From Candidatus Abyssobacteria bacterium SURF_5 (GTDB lineage: Bacteria > Abyssobacteria > SURF-5), in the NCBI GenBank assembly GCA_003598085.1, contig QZKU01000099.1, positions 1 through 51,235 on the forward strand: DNA of 51,235 nt, read 5' to 3'. A program made the translations under genes and the position numbers. The notes beneath the pieces were generated by a model. That model searched no databases. It worked only from the letters and a program-made list of their open reading frames with translations, and was not told where the DNA came from. The number at the start of each line of letters is the position of its first letter. Position 1 is the first letter of the stretch. Below are positions 1-8,879 of the stretch, one piece after another.

Positions 1-152
1 AAGCATTTCCAAACGCGCCTTCGGATTCCATGACAACCGATATTTTACTCTTAAAGTCATACAGGCATTCTCAGGCAACAACTAAATCGGAGAAGAACCG
101 AAAAAGAAAAGTATGAAACGAGGCTGAAGTGGTTCAGGCGGCCAAAGGGAAT

Positions 153-1310
153 TCAAACGCCTGCGGCGTTTTCCTTAATGAGGTGGCGGGCGATGATGTT
201 TCGCTGTATCTGATTGGTTCCTTCGTAGATCTGAGTAATCTTGGCGTCGCGCATCATTTTTTCGACGGGATAATCTTTCATGTAGCCATAGCCGCCCATG
301 ATCTGCACCGCGTCGGTTGTCACGCGCATTGCCATATCCGAAGCGAAAAGCTTTGCCATGGCCGATTCTTTGCCGACATTTGGCGAGCCGGCATCGATCA
401 TTCGAGCGGTGGCATACACAAGCGCGCGAGCCGCCTCGATCTGGGTCGCCATGTCGGCGAGCATGTGCTGAATCGCCTGGAATGAGGTGATCGATTCCCC
501 GAATTGCCGGCGTCCGCGAGCATAGGAAATTGCCTCGTCAAACGCCCCTTGCGCCAGTCCAACCGCCTGCGCTCCGATGCCGGGGCGGGTGCTATCCAGG
601 GTTTTCATTGCGATGACGAAGCCCATCCCTTCGCGTCCGAGCACATTCTCCTTCGGGACGCGGCAATCCTCAAAGAAAACCTCACGCTGCAGCGATGCGC
701 GAATACCCATCTTGTTCTCCGTGCGGCCAAAACTCATTCCCGGCGTATCCTTTTCCACGATGATGGCCGTCGCTCCTCTGCTGCCGCGGCTCTTGTCGGT
801 CATCGCAAAGACGGTATAGATGTCGGCTTCGCCCGCGTTCGTTATCCACTGTTTCCGCCCATTGAGCACGTAATCGTCGCCGTCGCTGACCGCCGTTGTC
901 TCAATCGCGCCCGCGTCGCTCCCGGCATTCGCCTCCGTCAATCCAAACGCGGCCAGCGCCGAGCCGGATGCAATAGCCGGCAGATATTTTTCCTTCTGCT
1001 TTTCGGAGCCGGCAACCAGAATTGGCATCGACCCGAGGGCTGTGGCTGCATACGTGGTGCAAATGCCTGCACATATCCGGGCAATCTGCTCGATCGCCAG
1101 ACATAAGCCGAGACAACCGTCGCCCGCACCACCATACTTCTCGGGAATGAAGATGCCGCTCAGATGCGCCTTCGCAAATTCTGTGAGGACCTCGCGCGGG
1201 AATTCAGAAGATTCATCGTATTTCGCCCGGACAGGCTTGATCTTTTCGACCGCAATTTTTTGAGCGAGCTCTCGGATAGCCTTTTGCCGATCAGAGAGAA
1301 AGTAATCCAT
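153..1310 (-). CDS. Acyl-CoA dehydrogenase (SCAD/butyryl-CoA type)
   Basis: FAD flavoprotein that makes the alpha,beta double bond in acyl-CoA and passes electrons to ETF (family knowledge). The 385-aa protein has the usual N-terminal helical, middle beta and C-terminal helical domains. The FAD/substrate segment GLTEANAGSD and the C-terminal QIYEGTNQIQR are visible; the Glu of YEGT (about residue 363) is the catalytic base of short/medium-chain enzymes. ATG at 1310 is chosen because GAGGG lies 8 nt upstream; a GTG two codons earlier is possible. It sits 25 bp after rnc, same strand, at the end of the yceD-fab-rnc run, so it is probably co-transcribed with it. Substrate chain length cannot be read from the sequence. 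Confidence 0.95.
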   Translation of the reverse strand: MDYFLSDRQKAIRELAQKIAVEKIKPVRAKYDESSEFPREVLTEFAKAHLSGIFIPEKYGGAGDGCLGLCLAIEQIARICAGICTTYAATALGSMPILVAGSEKQKEKYLPAIASGSALAAFGLTEANAGSDAGAIETTAVSDGDDYVLNGRKQWITNAGEADIYTVFAMTDKSRGSRGATAIIVEKDTPGMSFGRTENKMGIRASLQREVFFEDCRVPKENVLGREGMGFVIAMKTLDSTRPGIGAQAVGLAQGAFDEAISYARGRRQFGESITSFQAIQHMLADMATQIEAARALVYATARMIDAGSPNVGKESAMAKLFASDMAMRVTTDAVQIMGGYGYMKDYPVEKMMRDAKITQIYEGTNQIQRNIIARHLIKENAAGV

Positions 1311-1335
1311 GCTCACGGCCCTCAGGAATGAGCAC

Positions 1336-2049
1336 TCACTGCTCTTCCATTTTCTTCAGTGCCGCGCGGGCGGCATTTTGTTGAGCTTCTTTCTTATTTC
1401 GGCCGGTGCCGATCCCGTATGGTTCATCCTTGATCGTCAAGAGCACGTCATATGTACGGTCGTGAGGGGGTCCTGATTCTCTGACTACCGTATATTTCGG
1501 CAGGGTCTGGAAGCGCATCTGTGTTTTTTCCTGGAGGATCGACTTGTAATCCATTTTCTGCTGATCTTTGTCGAGCCGCTCAATCTCATCGGAAAAATGC
1601 TGCAGGATGAATTCGCGCGCCATCTTCAAGCCGCCATCCAGATAGATCGCGCCAATGAGCGCCTCCAGCGCGTCCGCAAGCAGGGAATTCCTTTTCCGCC
1701 CTCCACCTAGCTCTTCTCCCTTTCCCAGCTTGATGAACGGGTCGATCCCGATCTTTTTCGCCGTCTTCGCGAGCGTCGGCTTGCTGACCACAGCGGCGCG
1801 CAGCTTCGTCAATTCTCCTTCCTCATATTGAGGGTATGCCTCATACAGCTCATGGCTGATGATCAACTCCAAAACAGCATCACCGAGAAACTCGAGCTTT
1901 TCATAATGTTCGCCGCGCTCCTCGGGCAGTTCGTTCACGTAGGAAGGATGGCAAAGCGCCTGATTGAGCAGGTCGATGCGCCGCATATGCACGCCGAGGA
2001 GTTTTTCCAGATCCTTCAGCTCTTTGCGCCTTTCAGAATCGTTCCCCAT
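1336..2049 (-). CDS. rnc: Ribonuclease III
   Basis: Double-stranded RNA endonuclease for rRNA precursor and mRNA processing. The 237-aa protein has an N-terminal RNase III domain with the signature EKLEFLGDAVLEL and a second acidic cluster DALEALIGAIY, then a C-terminal dsRNA-binding domain (DYKSILQEKTQ to AARAALKKM). The open frame extends 20 codons upstream into fabF, but ATG at 2049 (MGNDSERR) leaves a clean 10-bp gap after the fabF stop and gives the usual family length. Its position after acpP-fabF matches rnc placement next to fatty acid genes in many bacteria. Confidence 0.96.
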   Translation of the reverse strand: MGNDSERRKELKDLEKLLGVHMRRIDLLNQALCHPSYVNELPEERGEHYEKLEFLGDAVLELIISHELYEAYPQYEEGELTKLRAAVVSKPTLAKTAKKIGIDPFIKLGKGEELGGGRKRNSLLADALEALIGAIYLDGGLKMAREFILQHFSDEIERLDKDQQKMDYKSILQEKTQMRFQTLPKYTVVRESGPPHDRTYDVLLTIKDEPYGIGTGRNKKEAQQNAARAALKKMEEQ

Positions 2050-2059
2050 GACGGTGGAA

Positions 2060-3301
2060 TTATTCAAATTTCTTGAAGATAATGGTTGCATTAGTTCCGC
2101 CAAACCCAAATGAATTGCTCATTGCATACGTGATATCCATCTGGCGCGCAACGTTCGGCACGTAGTCCAGATCGCACTCCGGATCCGGCTCCTCATAATT
2201 GATCGTGGGCGGGGCCGTCCCAGTCTGAATCGCCAGAAGAGTCGCGATCGCTTCAACTCCTCCGGCCGCGCCGAGCAAATGTCCCATATGGGATTTTGTC
2301 GAGCTCAGCGCCAGCTTCCGGGCATGATCTCCGAAAACCCGCTTCACCGCCTCAGTCTCAAGTTTATCATTGAGCTGAGTTGACGTCCCATGCGCGTTGA
2401 TGTAGGAAATAGATTCGGGCGCCGTCGCCGAACTTTTCAGCGCCGCCCGCATGCAACGTGCGGCTCCCTCACCTTCGGGAGAGGGGGCAGTGATATGATA
2501 GGCATCGGCAGACATGCCATAGCCGATAATCTCACCCAGGATAACTGCTCCTCGCTTTTGAGCATGCCCCAGTTCCTCGAGCAGGATGACTCCGGCCCCC
2601 TCCGCCATCACAAAACCGTCTCGATTCCGATCGAACGGCCTGCTGGCGCGCTCAGGATGATCATTATGCGAGGTAGAGAGGGCGCGCATCGCGCAGAAGC
2701 CGCCGATTCCCATCGGCGTAAGCGCAGATTCCGTCCCGCCCGCCAGCATCAAATCCGCTTCACCGCGCTGTATGATGCGATAGGCGTCTCCAATGGCATG
2801 CGTTCCGCTTGCGCATGCGGTGCTGACGGCCGTGTTGGGGCCCCTCAGGTTGAAATGCATGGCCACCACTCCGGGAGCCATATTGATGATGAGCATCGGA
2901 ATGCAGAATGGACTCAGTCGTTTCGGTCCTCTATCGAGAAGGACCAGATGCTGTTCTTCAATGATGGTCAGCCCGCCGACGCCGGAGCCGATCAGCACGC
3001 CGAACATGTCTCGATCGACCTTTTCCAGATCGATGCCGGAATGTTCGAGCGCCATCTTGCTCGCGGCAAAAGCGAATTGAGCGAAACGATCCATTCGCTT
3101 CGCTTCTTTGGAAGAGAGGAACTGGTCAGGTTGAAAGTTTTCAACAATGCCAGCTATTTTGGAAGAGAAGTCAGTCGTATCGAAGGAGGATATCCGGCGG
3201 ATGCCGGAGCGGCCGGATGTGAGGGAATCCCAGAATTTCTCCAACGCGTTCCCCACCGGCGAAATGACGCCCGCCCCTGTCGCCACTACACGTCTGTTCA
3301 T
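2060..3301 (-). CDS. fabF: 3-oxoacyl-ACP synthase II (beta-ketoacyl-ACP synthase)
   Basis: Condensing enzyme that extends acyl-ACP with malonyl-ACP in type II fatty acid synthesis. At 413 aa it has normal FabF length. The thiolase-fold catalytic triad is intact: Cys163 in STACASGTHA, His in INAHGTSTQLND (about 304) and His in STKSHMGHLLGAAG (about 341). The C-terminal SFGFGGTN loop is present. It lies between acpP (25-bp gap) and rnc in one minus-strand run. With no fabH nearby, initiation of chains must use an enzyme encoded elsewhere. Confidence 0.97.
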   Translation of the reverse strand: MNRRVVATGAGVISPVGNALEKFWDSLTSGRSGIRRISSFDTTDFSSKIAGIVENFQPDQFLSSKEAKRMDRFAQFAFAASKMALEHSGIDLEKVDRDMFGVLIGSGVGGLTIIEEQHLVLLDRGPKRLSPFCIPMLIINMAPGVVAMHFNLRGPNTAVSTACASGTHAIGDAYRIIQRGEADLMLAGGTESALTPMGIGGFCAMRALSTSHNDHPERASRPFDRNRDGFVMAEGAGVILLEELGHAQKRGAVILGEIIGYGMSADAYHITAPSPEGEGAARCMRAALKSSATAPESISYINAHGTSTQLNDKLETEAVKRVFGDHARKLALSSTKSHMGHLLGAAGGVEAIATLLAIQTGTAPPTINYEEPDPECDLDYVPNVARQMDITYAMSNSFGFGGTNATIIFKKFE

Positions 3302-3326
3302 ACGTTCGCCTGCAGATCGCGCTCCA

Positions 3327-3560
3327 TCACAGACTCTTGATGAAGTCGATCGCGTTGCGGACCGTCATGATCTTCTCCGCCTGCTCATCGGTGATCTCGA
3401 TGTCGAACTCGTCCTCGAGCGTCATGATCAACTCGACGACATCAAGCGAGTCGGCACCCAGATCGTCGATAAATTTGGCGTCATCCGTTACCTGCTCCAT
3501 GCCGATCTCGAGCTTGTCACTGATTATTTCCCTGATCTTGTCCTCGCTCACATTCACCAT
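3327..3560 (-). CDS. acpP: Acyl carrier protein
   Basis: Carrier of growing acyl chains on a 4'-phosphopantetheine arm. The 77-aa acidic four-helix protein has the attachment motif [14 protein letters not shown] with Ser near residue 41. A GGAG-type ribosome site (AAAGGAG) lies about 12 nt before the ATG. It is flanked by fabG and fabF in the canonical fabG-acpP-fabF order. Confidence 0.98.
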   Translation of the reverse strand: MVNVSEDKIREIISDKLEIGMEQVTDDAKFIDDLGADSLDVVELIMTLEDEFDIEITDEQAEKIMTVRNAIDFIKSL

Positions 3561-3618
3561 TGTCGATATATGCTCCTTTCACCCCGGTTTTTTCCCGTCT
3601 TCCCGTCTGACGGATGAC

Positions 3619-4374
3619 CTACATCGCTATGCCGCCGTCGGTTCGGATGATCTCTCCCGTTATGTAATCCGCGGCCGGAGAGGCGAGAAATCTGACTACT
3701 TCGGCAACATCATTCGGTTCGCCTAACCTGCCGAGCGGGATCAGCCTCAGCAACTCCTCCCGCGCCTTTTCCGGCAGCTCTTCCGTCATTGCCGTTCTTA
3801 TGTACCCGGGAGCCACGCAATTGACCGTGATATTGCGGGATGCCAGCTCGCGGGCGGCCGATTTGGTGAGTCCTATGATGCCCGCCTTCGAAGCGCAATA
3901 GTTGACCTGCCCCGGATTGCCGATCATACCGACCACAGACGCGATGTTGATGATTTTGCCGCTGTGCTGGCGGATCATCGTCCGGGCTGCGGCCTTGGTG
4001 CAGTTGAACGTTCCTTTCAGATTTGTATCGATAACCGCGTCCCAGTCCGCCTCTTTCAGCCGGACCAGGAGATTGTCCGCTGTGATGCCTGCATTATTTA
4101 CCAGGATATCGATGCGGCCGAATCGAGTGACGACGTCGGCGGCAAAGCTCGAAACCTCTTCGGTGTTCGAGACGTCCAATCGGAAAGCATATGCTGTTCC
4201 GCCCCGAGATTGGATTAAGTGTGCGGTCCTCTCGCCGCCCTCGAGCCTGCGGCTGCATACGGCTACGGTTGCGCCGTCTTCGGCGAGCGCCAGAGCTATG
4301 GCTTGCCCGATCCCGCGCGAGCCTCCCGTCACTATGGCAACTTTTCCCTTTAGCAGGTTACCGCGTCGCTCCAT
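3619..4374 (-). CDS. fabG: 3-oxoacyl-ACP reductase
   Basis: NADPH-dependent reductase of 3-oxoacyl-ACP, short-chain dehydrogenase family. The 251-aa protein shows the cofactor motif TGGSRGIGQAIA, NNAGIT, the catalytic Ser region NIASVVGMIGNPGQ, and the YCASKAG motif (YxxxK). Its start overlaps the 3' end of fabD by 17 nt, consistent with translational coupling. The MERRGN extension ahead of LLKGKVAIVTGG is slightly longer than usual, so a start a few codons inside cannot be excluded. Confidence 0.97.
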   Translation of the reverse strand: MERRGNLLKGKVAIVTGGSRGIGQAIALALAEDGATVAVCSRRLEGGERTAHLIQSRGGTAYAFRLDVSNTEEVSSFAADVVTRFGRIDILVNNAGITADNLLVRLKEADWDAVIDTNLKGTFNCTKAAARTMIRQHSGKIINIASVVGMIGNPGQVNYCASKAGIIGLTKSAARELASRNITVNCVAPGYIRTAMTEELPEKAREELLRLIPLGRLGEPNDVAEVVRFLASPAADYITGEIIRTDGGIAM

Positions 4375-5299
4375 GAAAATGTTTGTACACTTGCTCCAAA
4401 GATTCGGGCGTCTCGGCGTTCAAACAGACCGCGGAACCGTTGACGCGTTTCAACAGGCCGCTGAGCACTTTGCCGGGACCGACCTCTATGAAAGTGTCGG
4501 CGCCTTCCTTGAGCATATTCGTGATTGAATGCTGCCACCGAACCGGACTGCAAATCTGCCTGAGCAAATTCTCCCTGATCTGTTCCGCGTCCACCGTGAC
4601 CGCGGCCGACACATTGGGATAGAAAGCGGCGGCCGGAGCGGAAATCCTGGCAGACGAAATCGATTGCTCGAACCGCTCCGCGGCCGGACGCATCAGCCTC
4701 GAGTGAAAAGCCCCCGACACTGAAAGCGCAACGGCTCGCTTTGCGCCTCTTTTCTTCGCCTCTTCGCCCGCAAGGCGCACCGCCTCGGGCTCTCCGGAGA
4801 TGACGACTTGTTCGGCCGAATTGAAATTGGCAACGTCGACAATCCCCCCATCGATCCGTCGGCAAACCTCCTCAACCATCTTATCGTCCAGCCCCAAAAT
4901 CGCACACATAGTCCCGGTCTTTTGCTCGCATGCATATTGCATGCACGTCGCCCTCGAATAGACGAGGCCGACCGCATCCTCAAAATCGATTGCGCCGCCC
5001 GCCACCAGCGCAGAATACTCGCCCAGACTGTGGCCCGCTACAATGTCGGGACGCAGTCCCATCGAGAAGAGAACTTTGGATACGGCGACGCTGAGTGCAA
5101 AGATGGCCGGCTGAGCGTAGCGGGTCTGCCTCAGTGTCTCTTCCGGACCTTCGAACATTACCTCCCGCAGGTCGGATCCGAGAACATGCTCGGCCTGCTC
5201 GAGAACGCGACACGCTTCCGGATACGTGGTGCACAGAGATTTGCCCATTCCGACGTACTGGCTGCCCTGTCCAGGAAAGATCCACGCGATTTTGCCCAT
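4358..5299 (-). CDS. fabD: Malonyl-CoA:ACP transacylase
   Basis: Transfers malonyl groups from CoA to ACP to supply the condensing enzymes. The 313-aa protein begins with the family's FPGQGSQYVGMG and has the nucleophile elbow GHSLGEYSAL (active Ser near residue 91). Later catalytic His and Gln positions lie in SGAFHSRLM and EVGPGKVLSG. A GTG directly precedes the chosen ATG (5299). Only 29 bp separate it from rpmF, so the plsX and fabH genes found at this place in many bacteria are absent. Confidence 0.96.
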   Translation of the reverse strand: MGKIAWIFPGQGSQYVGMGKSLCTTYPEACRVLEQAEHVLGSDLREVMFEGPEETLRQTRYAQPAIFALSVAVSKVLFSMGLRPDIVAGHSLGEYSALVAGGAIDFEDAVGLVYSRATCMQYACEQKTGTMCAILGLDDKMVEEVCRRIDGGIVDVANFNSAEQVVISGEPEAVRLAGEEAKKRGAKRAVALSVSGAFHSRLMRPAAERFEQSISSARISAPAAAFYPNVSAAVTVDAEQIRENLLRQICSPVRWQHSITNMLKEGADTFIEVGPGKVLSGLLKRVNGSAVCLNAETPESLEQVYKHFHGATR

Positions 5300-5328
5300 C
5301 ACAAACCCCGTTTCCGTCAGATGCCGGA

Positions 5329-5511
5329 TTATTTTTCAGTCGTCAATACAACCTGACGTCCCTTGTAGAATCCGCATTCGGGACAAACTCGGTGAGGAAG
5401 GGCGGGGCGACCGCAATTCGAACACGCAACGGAAGTAACCGGCTTCACCTTGCGGTGCGTCCGGCGCTTATCCCGCCGTGTCCGGGAAATCCTCCTCTTT
5501 GGCAGTGCCAT
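5329..5511 (-). CDS. rpmF: 50S ribosomal protein L32
   Basis: Small basic protein of the large ribosomal subunit, 60 aa. The N-terminal MALPKRRISRTRRDKRR is characteristic. Two CxxC pairs (CSNC and CPEC) are retained, so this is the zinc-binding form. The ATG has GGAGG 8 nt upstream. It follows the YceD gene as in most bacteria. Confidence 0.97.
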   Translation of the reverse strand: MALPKRRISRTRRDKRRTHRKVKPVTSVACSNCGRPALPHRVCPECGFYKGRQVVLTTEK

Positions 5512-5555
5512 CTCTCATACCTCCATTCATTACATAACATATCGGGAGAATCCGT

Positions 5556-6083
5556 CTATTCCCCTTGCATCCGTTTTTTCAATTCTTCCAGTTTCTCAAA
5601 AGGTGAGCCCGCGGAACGATCGTGGCAATCACATCCGCTGATGTTCAGGTTCGTCCCGCAGAAAGAGCACAACCCCTTGCAATCTTCACGGCAAACGGCC
5701 TTGATGGGAAGATTCACCAGGAGCAGGTCCCTTATCTCCTGCAGCAGATCAATTGTATCCCCGACATAATAATCGATATTCGACTCCGGCTCGATTGTGC
5801 CGTTCTCTTCATCCGGAAGCTTCTCCCTTGGCACGTACATGACGTTTACCTCAAGGTCGATCGGGATGCTCATTTTCTCAAGACACCGGCTGCAATCGGC
5901 TTCAACGGCCCCCTGCAGCCTGCCTTCGACATAAACATCGTCCTCGGTCTTCACGGCATGCCCCGTAAAAGCCAGCGGTTCATTTAATCGATAATTCGGC
6001 AAGTCCAATCCGATTTCAGAAGGATCGATCAAACCCTCCAAATCGAGACCTGCCTCGGGAATAGTATCAATTCGGAGTTTCAT
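5556..6083 (-). CDS. yceD: YceD/DUF177 family protein
   Basis: YceD-family proteins are encoded next to rpmF almost everywhere and are linked to 23S rRNA accumulation (family knowledge). The 175-aa protein has the expected CSRCL motif near the middle and a cysteine cluster near the C terminus (CREDC, GLCSFCGTNLN, CDCH) that suggests zinc binding. The open frame runs 40 codons further upstream, but ATG at 6083 (MKLRIDTIPEAG) matches the family start and has an AGGGG ribosome site upstream. First gene of the minus-strand housekeeping operon. Confidence 0.9.
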   Translation of the reverse strand: MKLRIDTIPEAGLDLEGLIDPSEIGLDLPNYRLNEPLAFTGHAVKTEDDVYVEGRLQGAVEADCSRCLEKMSIPIDLEVNVMYVPREKLPDEENGTIEPESNIDYYVGDTIDLLQEIRDLLLVNLPIKAVCREDCKGLCSFCGTNLNISGCDCHDRSAGSPFEKLEELKKRMQGE

Positions 6084-6326
6084 CTTAAATATACCCCTTG
6101 CTACAACGTAACTTCGGCGAGAATCAATAGGCGTCGCGGACAGCCTCACGGATGAGGCGGCCCCTAAATGCGACAAAGGAGCAGGAGGCGATATTCCCGC
6201 CAATATGACCCAGAAGTATCCCCCGCTGCTCCCTCAAAGCACATGGAGCGACCGCGCAAATCGGCCCCCGTACATATTCGGATCGTTCCGCCGAAGCCGA
6301 GGTATGCATTCCTTAATATGCGCCTC

Positions 6327-6356
6327 ATGGTACCATTATTTGAACTTTTTTGTCAA
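6327..6356 (-). promoter_or_regulatory. Putative sigma70 promoter of yceD-rpmF-fab operon
   Basis: On the minus strand a perfect -35 TTGACA (6351-6356) is followed after 18 bp by TACCAT (6327-6332) as -10. Transcription would start near 6320, leaving a long leader before yceD at 6083. Confidence 0.6.
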
Positions 6357-6569
6357 GAGAGCCTGAAAGATTCTCCGGTTCCGCCGCCCGCCTTGGAAGC
6401 GGTTCTTTTTTGAGCGTTAACCGGCTTTTTCAACCTCCAATCAATTATAGCATCGTTTCGCTTCTGCCAGTGATGTTCTGATCCCCAAGAAACGCCCGCC
6501 ATCGATTCTCTCTGCATCAACAGCGGCAATAAGGGCCTCTTACCGAATCCGCTCCGATCTGGATCGGCA

Positions 6570-6598
6570 TTGACAAACTACGTTCTTTTTTGTATACT
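6570..6598 (+). promoter_or_regulatory. Putative sigma70 promoter of hppA
   Basis: Consensus -35 TTGACA (6570-6575), 17-bp spacer, -10 TATACT (6593-6598). The start would fall near 6605, about 60 nt before the hppA ATG, which has a strong GGAGGAGAGG ribosome site. Confidence 0.75.
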
Positions 6599-6663
6599 AG
6601 CGCCACATTAGGTATTCCCACCTTGTTTTTCTTTGCCCCAAGTATGTGTGAGGAGGAGAGGTT

Positions 6664-8760
6664 ATGGTTGGAGATGTTGTGGCAATGTTGGAAAAAGGCG
6701 TATATGTTACGCTTGGGACCGGCGTGCTTGCGCTCCTGTTTGTCGGGTATCTGGCCAGCTCGACTATGAAGCTGGATGCCGGCAATGAGAAGATGCGCAA
6801 GATTTCGTCAATGGTCCAGGCGGGCGCACGAGCGTTCCTGAAGCGCGAGTATACGTACGTATTCTCTTTCGTGATCGTGATCGCGCTGCTCATCTGGTGG
6901 GCGCCGTTCATATGGCAGCGCGTGGTTCCCGACAGGCCGCCAATTGATTTAGGATGGAGAACGTCGGTCTGTTTCGTGTGCGGAGCATTGATGTCGGCGC
7001 TCGCAGGATATATCGGCATGAGCATAGCCACTCGCTCAAATTCCAGGACCACCGAAGCCGCTCGGACATCGGGCGTTAACGGCGCACTCAACGTCGCCGT
7101 CTCCGGCGGAGCGGTTATGGGCATGAGCGTGGTCGGCCTGGCGCTCTCGGGCCTGTGCATCGTATATCTGATATTCCGCGATCCCATAGCCGTAAACGGA
7201 TATGCCATGGGCGCAAGCCTTGTCGCGCTGTTCGCGCGCTCGGGCGGCGGCATCTTCACAAAAGGCGCCGACATGGGCGCCGACCTGGTGGGAAAAGTGG
7301 AAGCGGGAATCCCGGAAGACGACCCCCGCAATCCAGCGGTTATAGCCGATAACGTAGGCGACAATGTGGGTGATGTGGCAGGCCTCGGCGCAGACCTTCT
7401 GGAAAGTTATGTCGAAGCGATCATCGCCAGTATCGCTATTGCCTTCTCGCTTGCCATTGCCGGCCTTATCACGCAAGATACTCTCGTTCGGCTGCAGTTG
7501 ATCCCGTTCCTGATCGCCGCCGCCGGTATCATCGCTTCGATTATCGGCGTGATGTATGTGAAGGTGAGCGGCGGCAAAAACGCCCAGTCGGCTTTGTTGA
7601 TGGGCACGTACGTTGCCGCCGGCCTTACGATAATCTTGAGTTTCTTCATCATCAGGCAATTTGGCGCCCCGTTCCAGGGCGTTTTCGGCACCTACTCGAA
7701 GATGGGGCCGTTCTGGGCGACCTTGACCGGCATCATCTCCGGAATCATTGTCGGGTTCACCAGCGAGTACTTTACTTCCGGCCACTATCGACCGGTGAAG
7801 AATCTGGCTGAGTCGTCGCAAAGCGGCCCCGCCATCACCGTCACCGGCGGCATGGCGGTCGGCATGATGAGCACCACCATTCCGGTCATCGTCCTGGCTG
7901 CTGCGGTCATGGTCTCCTATCACGTGTCCGGCATGTACGGCGTCGCGCTCGCCTCACTCGGAATGCTGGCGACCACCGGCATGATCGTGTCGGTTGACAG
8001 CTACGGCCCCGTGGCCGATAACGCCGGCGGAATCGCGGAAATGGCCGGACTCGACAAGAGCGTTCGCGAAATCACCGACAATCTCGATGCCGTCGGCAAC
8101 ACCACGGCCGCAATCGGAAAAGGATTCGCCATTGGCTCAGCCGCGTTCGCCGCGCTCAGTCTGGTGACCGCATTTATCAGTGCCGCAAAACTGCATGATG
8201 TTCAGTTGACGTCGCCCAACGTCATGGCCGGCCTGCTCATCGGCGGCATGCTGCCGTTCCTGTTCAGCTCGCTGCTGTTTGGTGCCGTCAGCAAATGCGC
8301 GTTCCAGATGATCGCCGAGGTCCGCCGTCAGTTCCGCGAAATCAAGGGACTGATGGAAGGCAAGGCCGATCCTGATCCCACAACTTGCGTAGATATCAGC
8401 ACCCGCAGCGCCATAAGAGGCATGCTTCTGCCCGGCACGATTGCGATCCTTGCGCCCGTTGTCGCAGGTTTCGTTCTTGGCCCGGGCGGTCTGGCCGGAA
8501 TGCTGATCGGCGCGCTTATAACCGGCGTCATGCTCGGCATCCAAATGGCCAATAGTGGCGGCGCAATGGATAATGCCAAGAAGTACATTGAAAAGGGCAA
8601 CTTCGGCGGGAAGGGCTCGGATGCCCATAAGGCGGCCGTCGTCGGCGATACCGTCGGCGACCCGCTGAAAGACACCGTCGGCCCATCCATCAACATCCTG
8701 ATCAAGTTGATGGCGGTAATCGCACTGGTGCTCGCGCCCCTCTTCATGGTGGTAGGATAG
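6664..8760 (+). CDS. hppA: K+-dependent membrane-bound ion-translocating pyrophosphatase
   Basis: Integral membrane enzyme that hydrolyses PPi and pumps H+ and/or Na+ across the cytoplasmic membrane. The 698-aa protein has about 16 membrane segments. PPi/Mg-binding loops are visible: KGADMGADLVGKVEAGIPED with the following DNVGDNVGDVAG, DSYGPVADNAGG, and DTVGDPLKDTVGP. In GNTTAAIGKG the positions equivalent to 460 and 463 are Ala482 and Gly485, the pattern of K+-dependent enzymes; K+-independent ones have Lys/Thr there. H+ versus Na+ specificity is not decided here. It stands alone under its own consensus promoter, upstream of the ribosomal/replication genes. Confidence 0.97.
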   Translation: MVGDVVAMLEKGVYVTLGTGVLALLFVGYLASSTMKLDAGNEKMRKISSMVQAGARAFLKREYTYVFSFVIVIALLIWWAPFIWQRVVPDRPPIDLGWRTSVCFVCGALMSALAGYIGMSIATRSNSRTTEAARTSGVNGALNVAVSGGAVMGMSVVGLALSGLCIVYLIFRDPIAVNGYAMGASLVALFARSGGGIFTKGADMGADLVGKVEAGIPEDDPRNPAVIADNVGDNVGDVAGLGADLLESYVEAIIASIAIAFSLAIAGLITQDTLVRLQLIPFLIAAAGIIASIIGVMYVKVSGGKNAQSALLMGTYVAAGLTIILSFFIIRQFGAPFQGVFGTYSKMGPFWATLTGIISGIIVGFTSEYFTSGHYRPVKNLAESSQSGPAITVTGGMAVGMMSTTIPVIVLAAAVMVSYHVSGMYGVALASLGMLATTGMIVSVDSYGPVADNAGGIAEMAGLDKSVREITDNLDAVGNTTAAIGKGFAIGSAAFAALSLVTAFISAAKLHDVQLTSPNVMAGLLIGGMLPFLFSSLLFGAVSKCAFQMIAEVRRQFREIKGLMEGKADPDPTTCVDISTRSAIRGMLLPGTIAILAPVVAGFVLGPGGLAGMLIGALITGVMLGIQMANSGGAMDNAKKYIEKGNFGGKGSDAHKAAVVGDTVGDPLKDTVGPSINILIKLMAVIALVLAPLFMVVG

Positions 8761-8831
8761 CAGCGCCATTTTTATCCGGGGGAGGTTCTTCCTGGAAAGG
8801 GAAAATCTTCTCCATCGCAGCGAAAGTACAT

Positions 8832-8864
8832 CCACGGCGGGAGATAAACCGTCTTCCGCCGTGG
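8832..8864 (+). other. Perfect hairpin after hppA
   Basis: CCACGGCGG (8832-8840) and CCGCCGTGG (8856-8864) form a 9-bp GC-rich stem with a 15-nt loop. There is no T-tract after it, so it is not a classical intrinsic terminator. It lies between hppA and the rpsF promoter and may end or stabilise the hppA transcript. Confidence 0.4.
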
Positions 8865-8879
8865 AATTGCATTACCCGC

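Larger units (their letters stand above)
6084..6663. other. Intergenic region between divergent operons
   Basis: 580 bp without a convincing gene. It holds one promoter for each direction (see the two promoter entries). The minus-strand transcript would have a leader of about 235 nt before yceD, containing a small perfect hairpin, GCCTCA-TCCG-TGAGGC, in transcript sense. Short open frames within the leader have no recognisable content. No repeats or RNA genes were recognised. Confidence 0.6.

Noticed and set aside
1-152. Partial gene at the left edge
   Set aside because: No supported frame, RNA gene or repeat seen in these bases.
2390-3340. 316-codon plus-strand open frame
   Set aside because: Antisense to fabF, whose catalytic triad is intact.
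7036-7923. 295-codon minus-strand frame inside hppA
   Set aside because: The His/Asp-rich translation is typical of antisense frames of membrane protein genes; hppA is certain.
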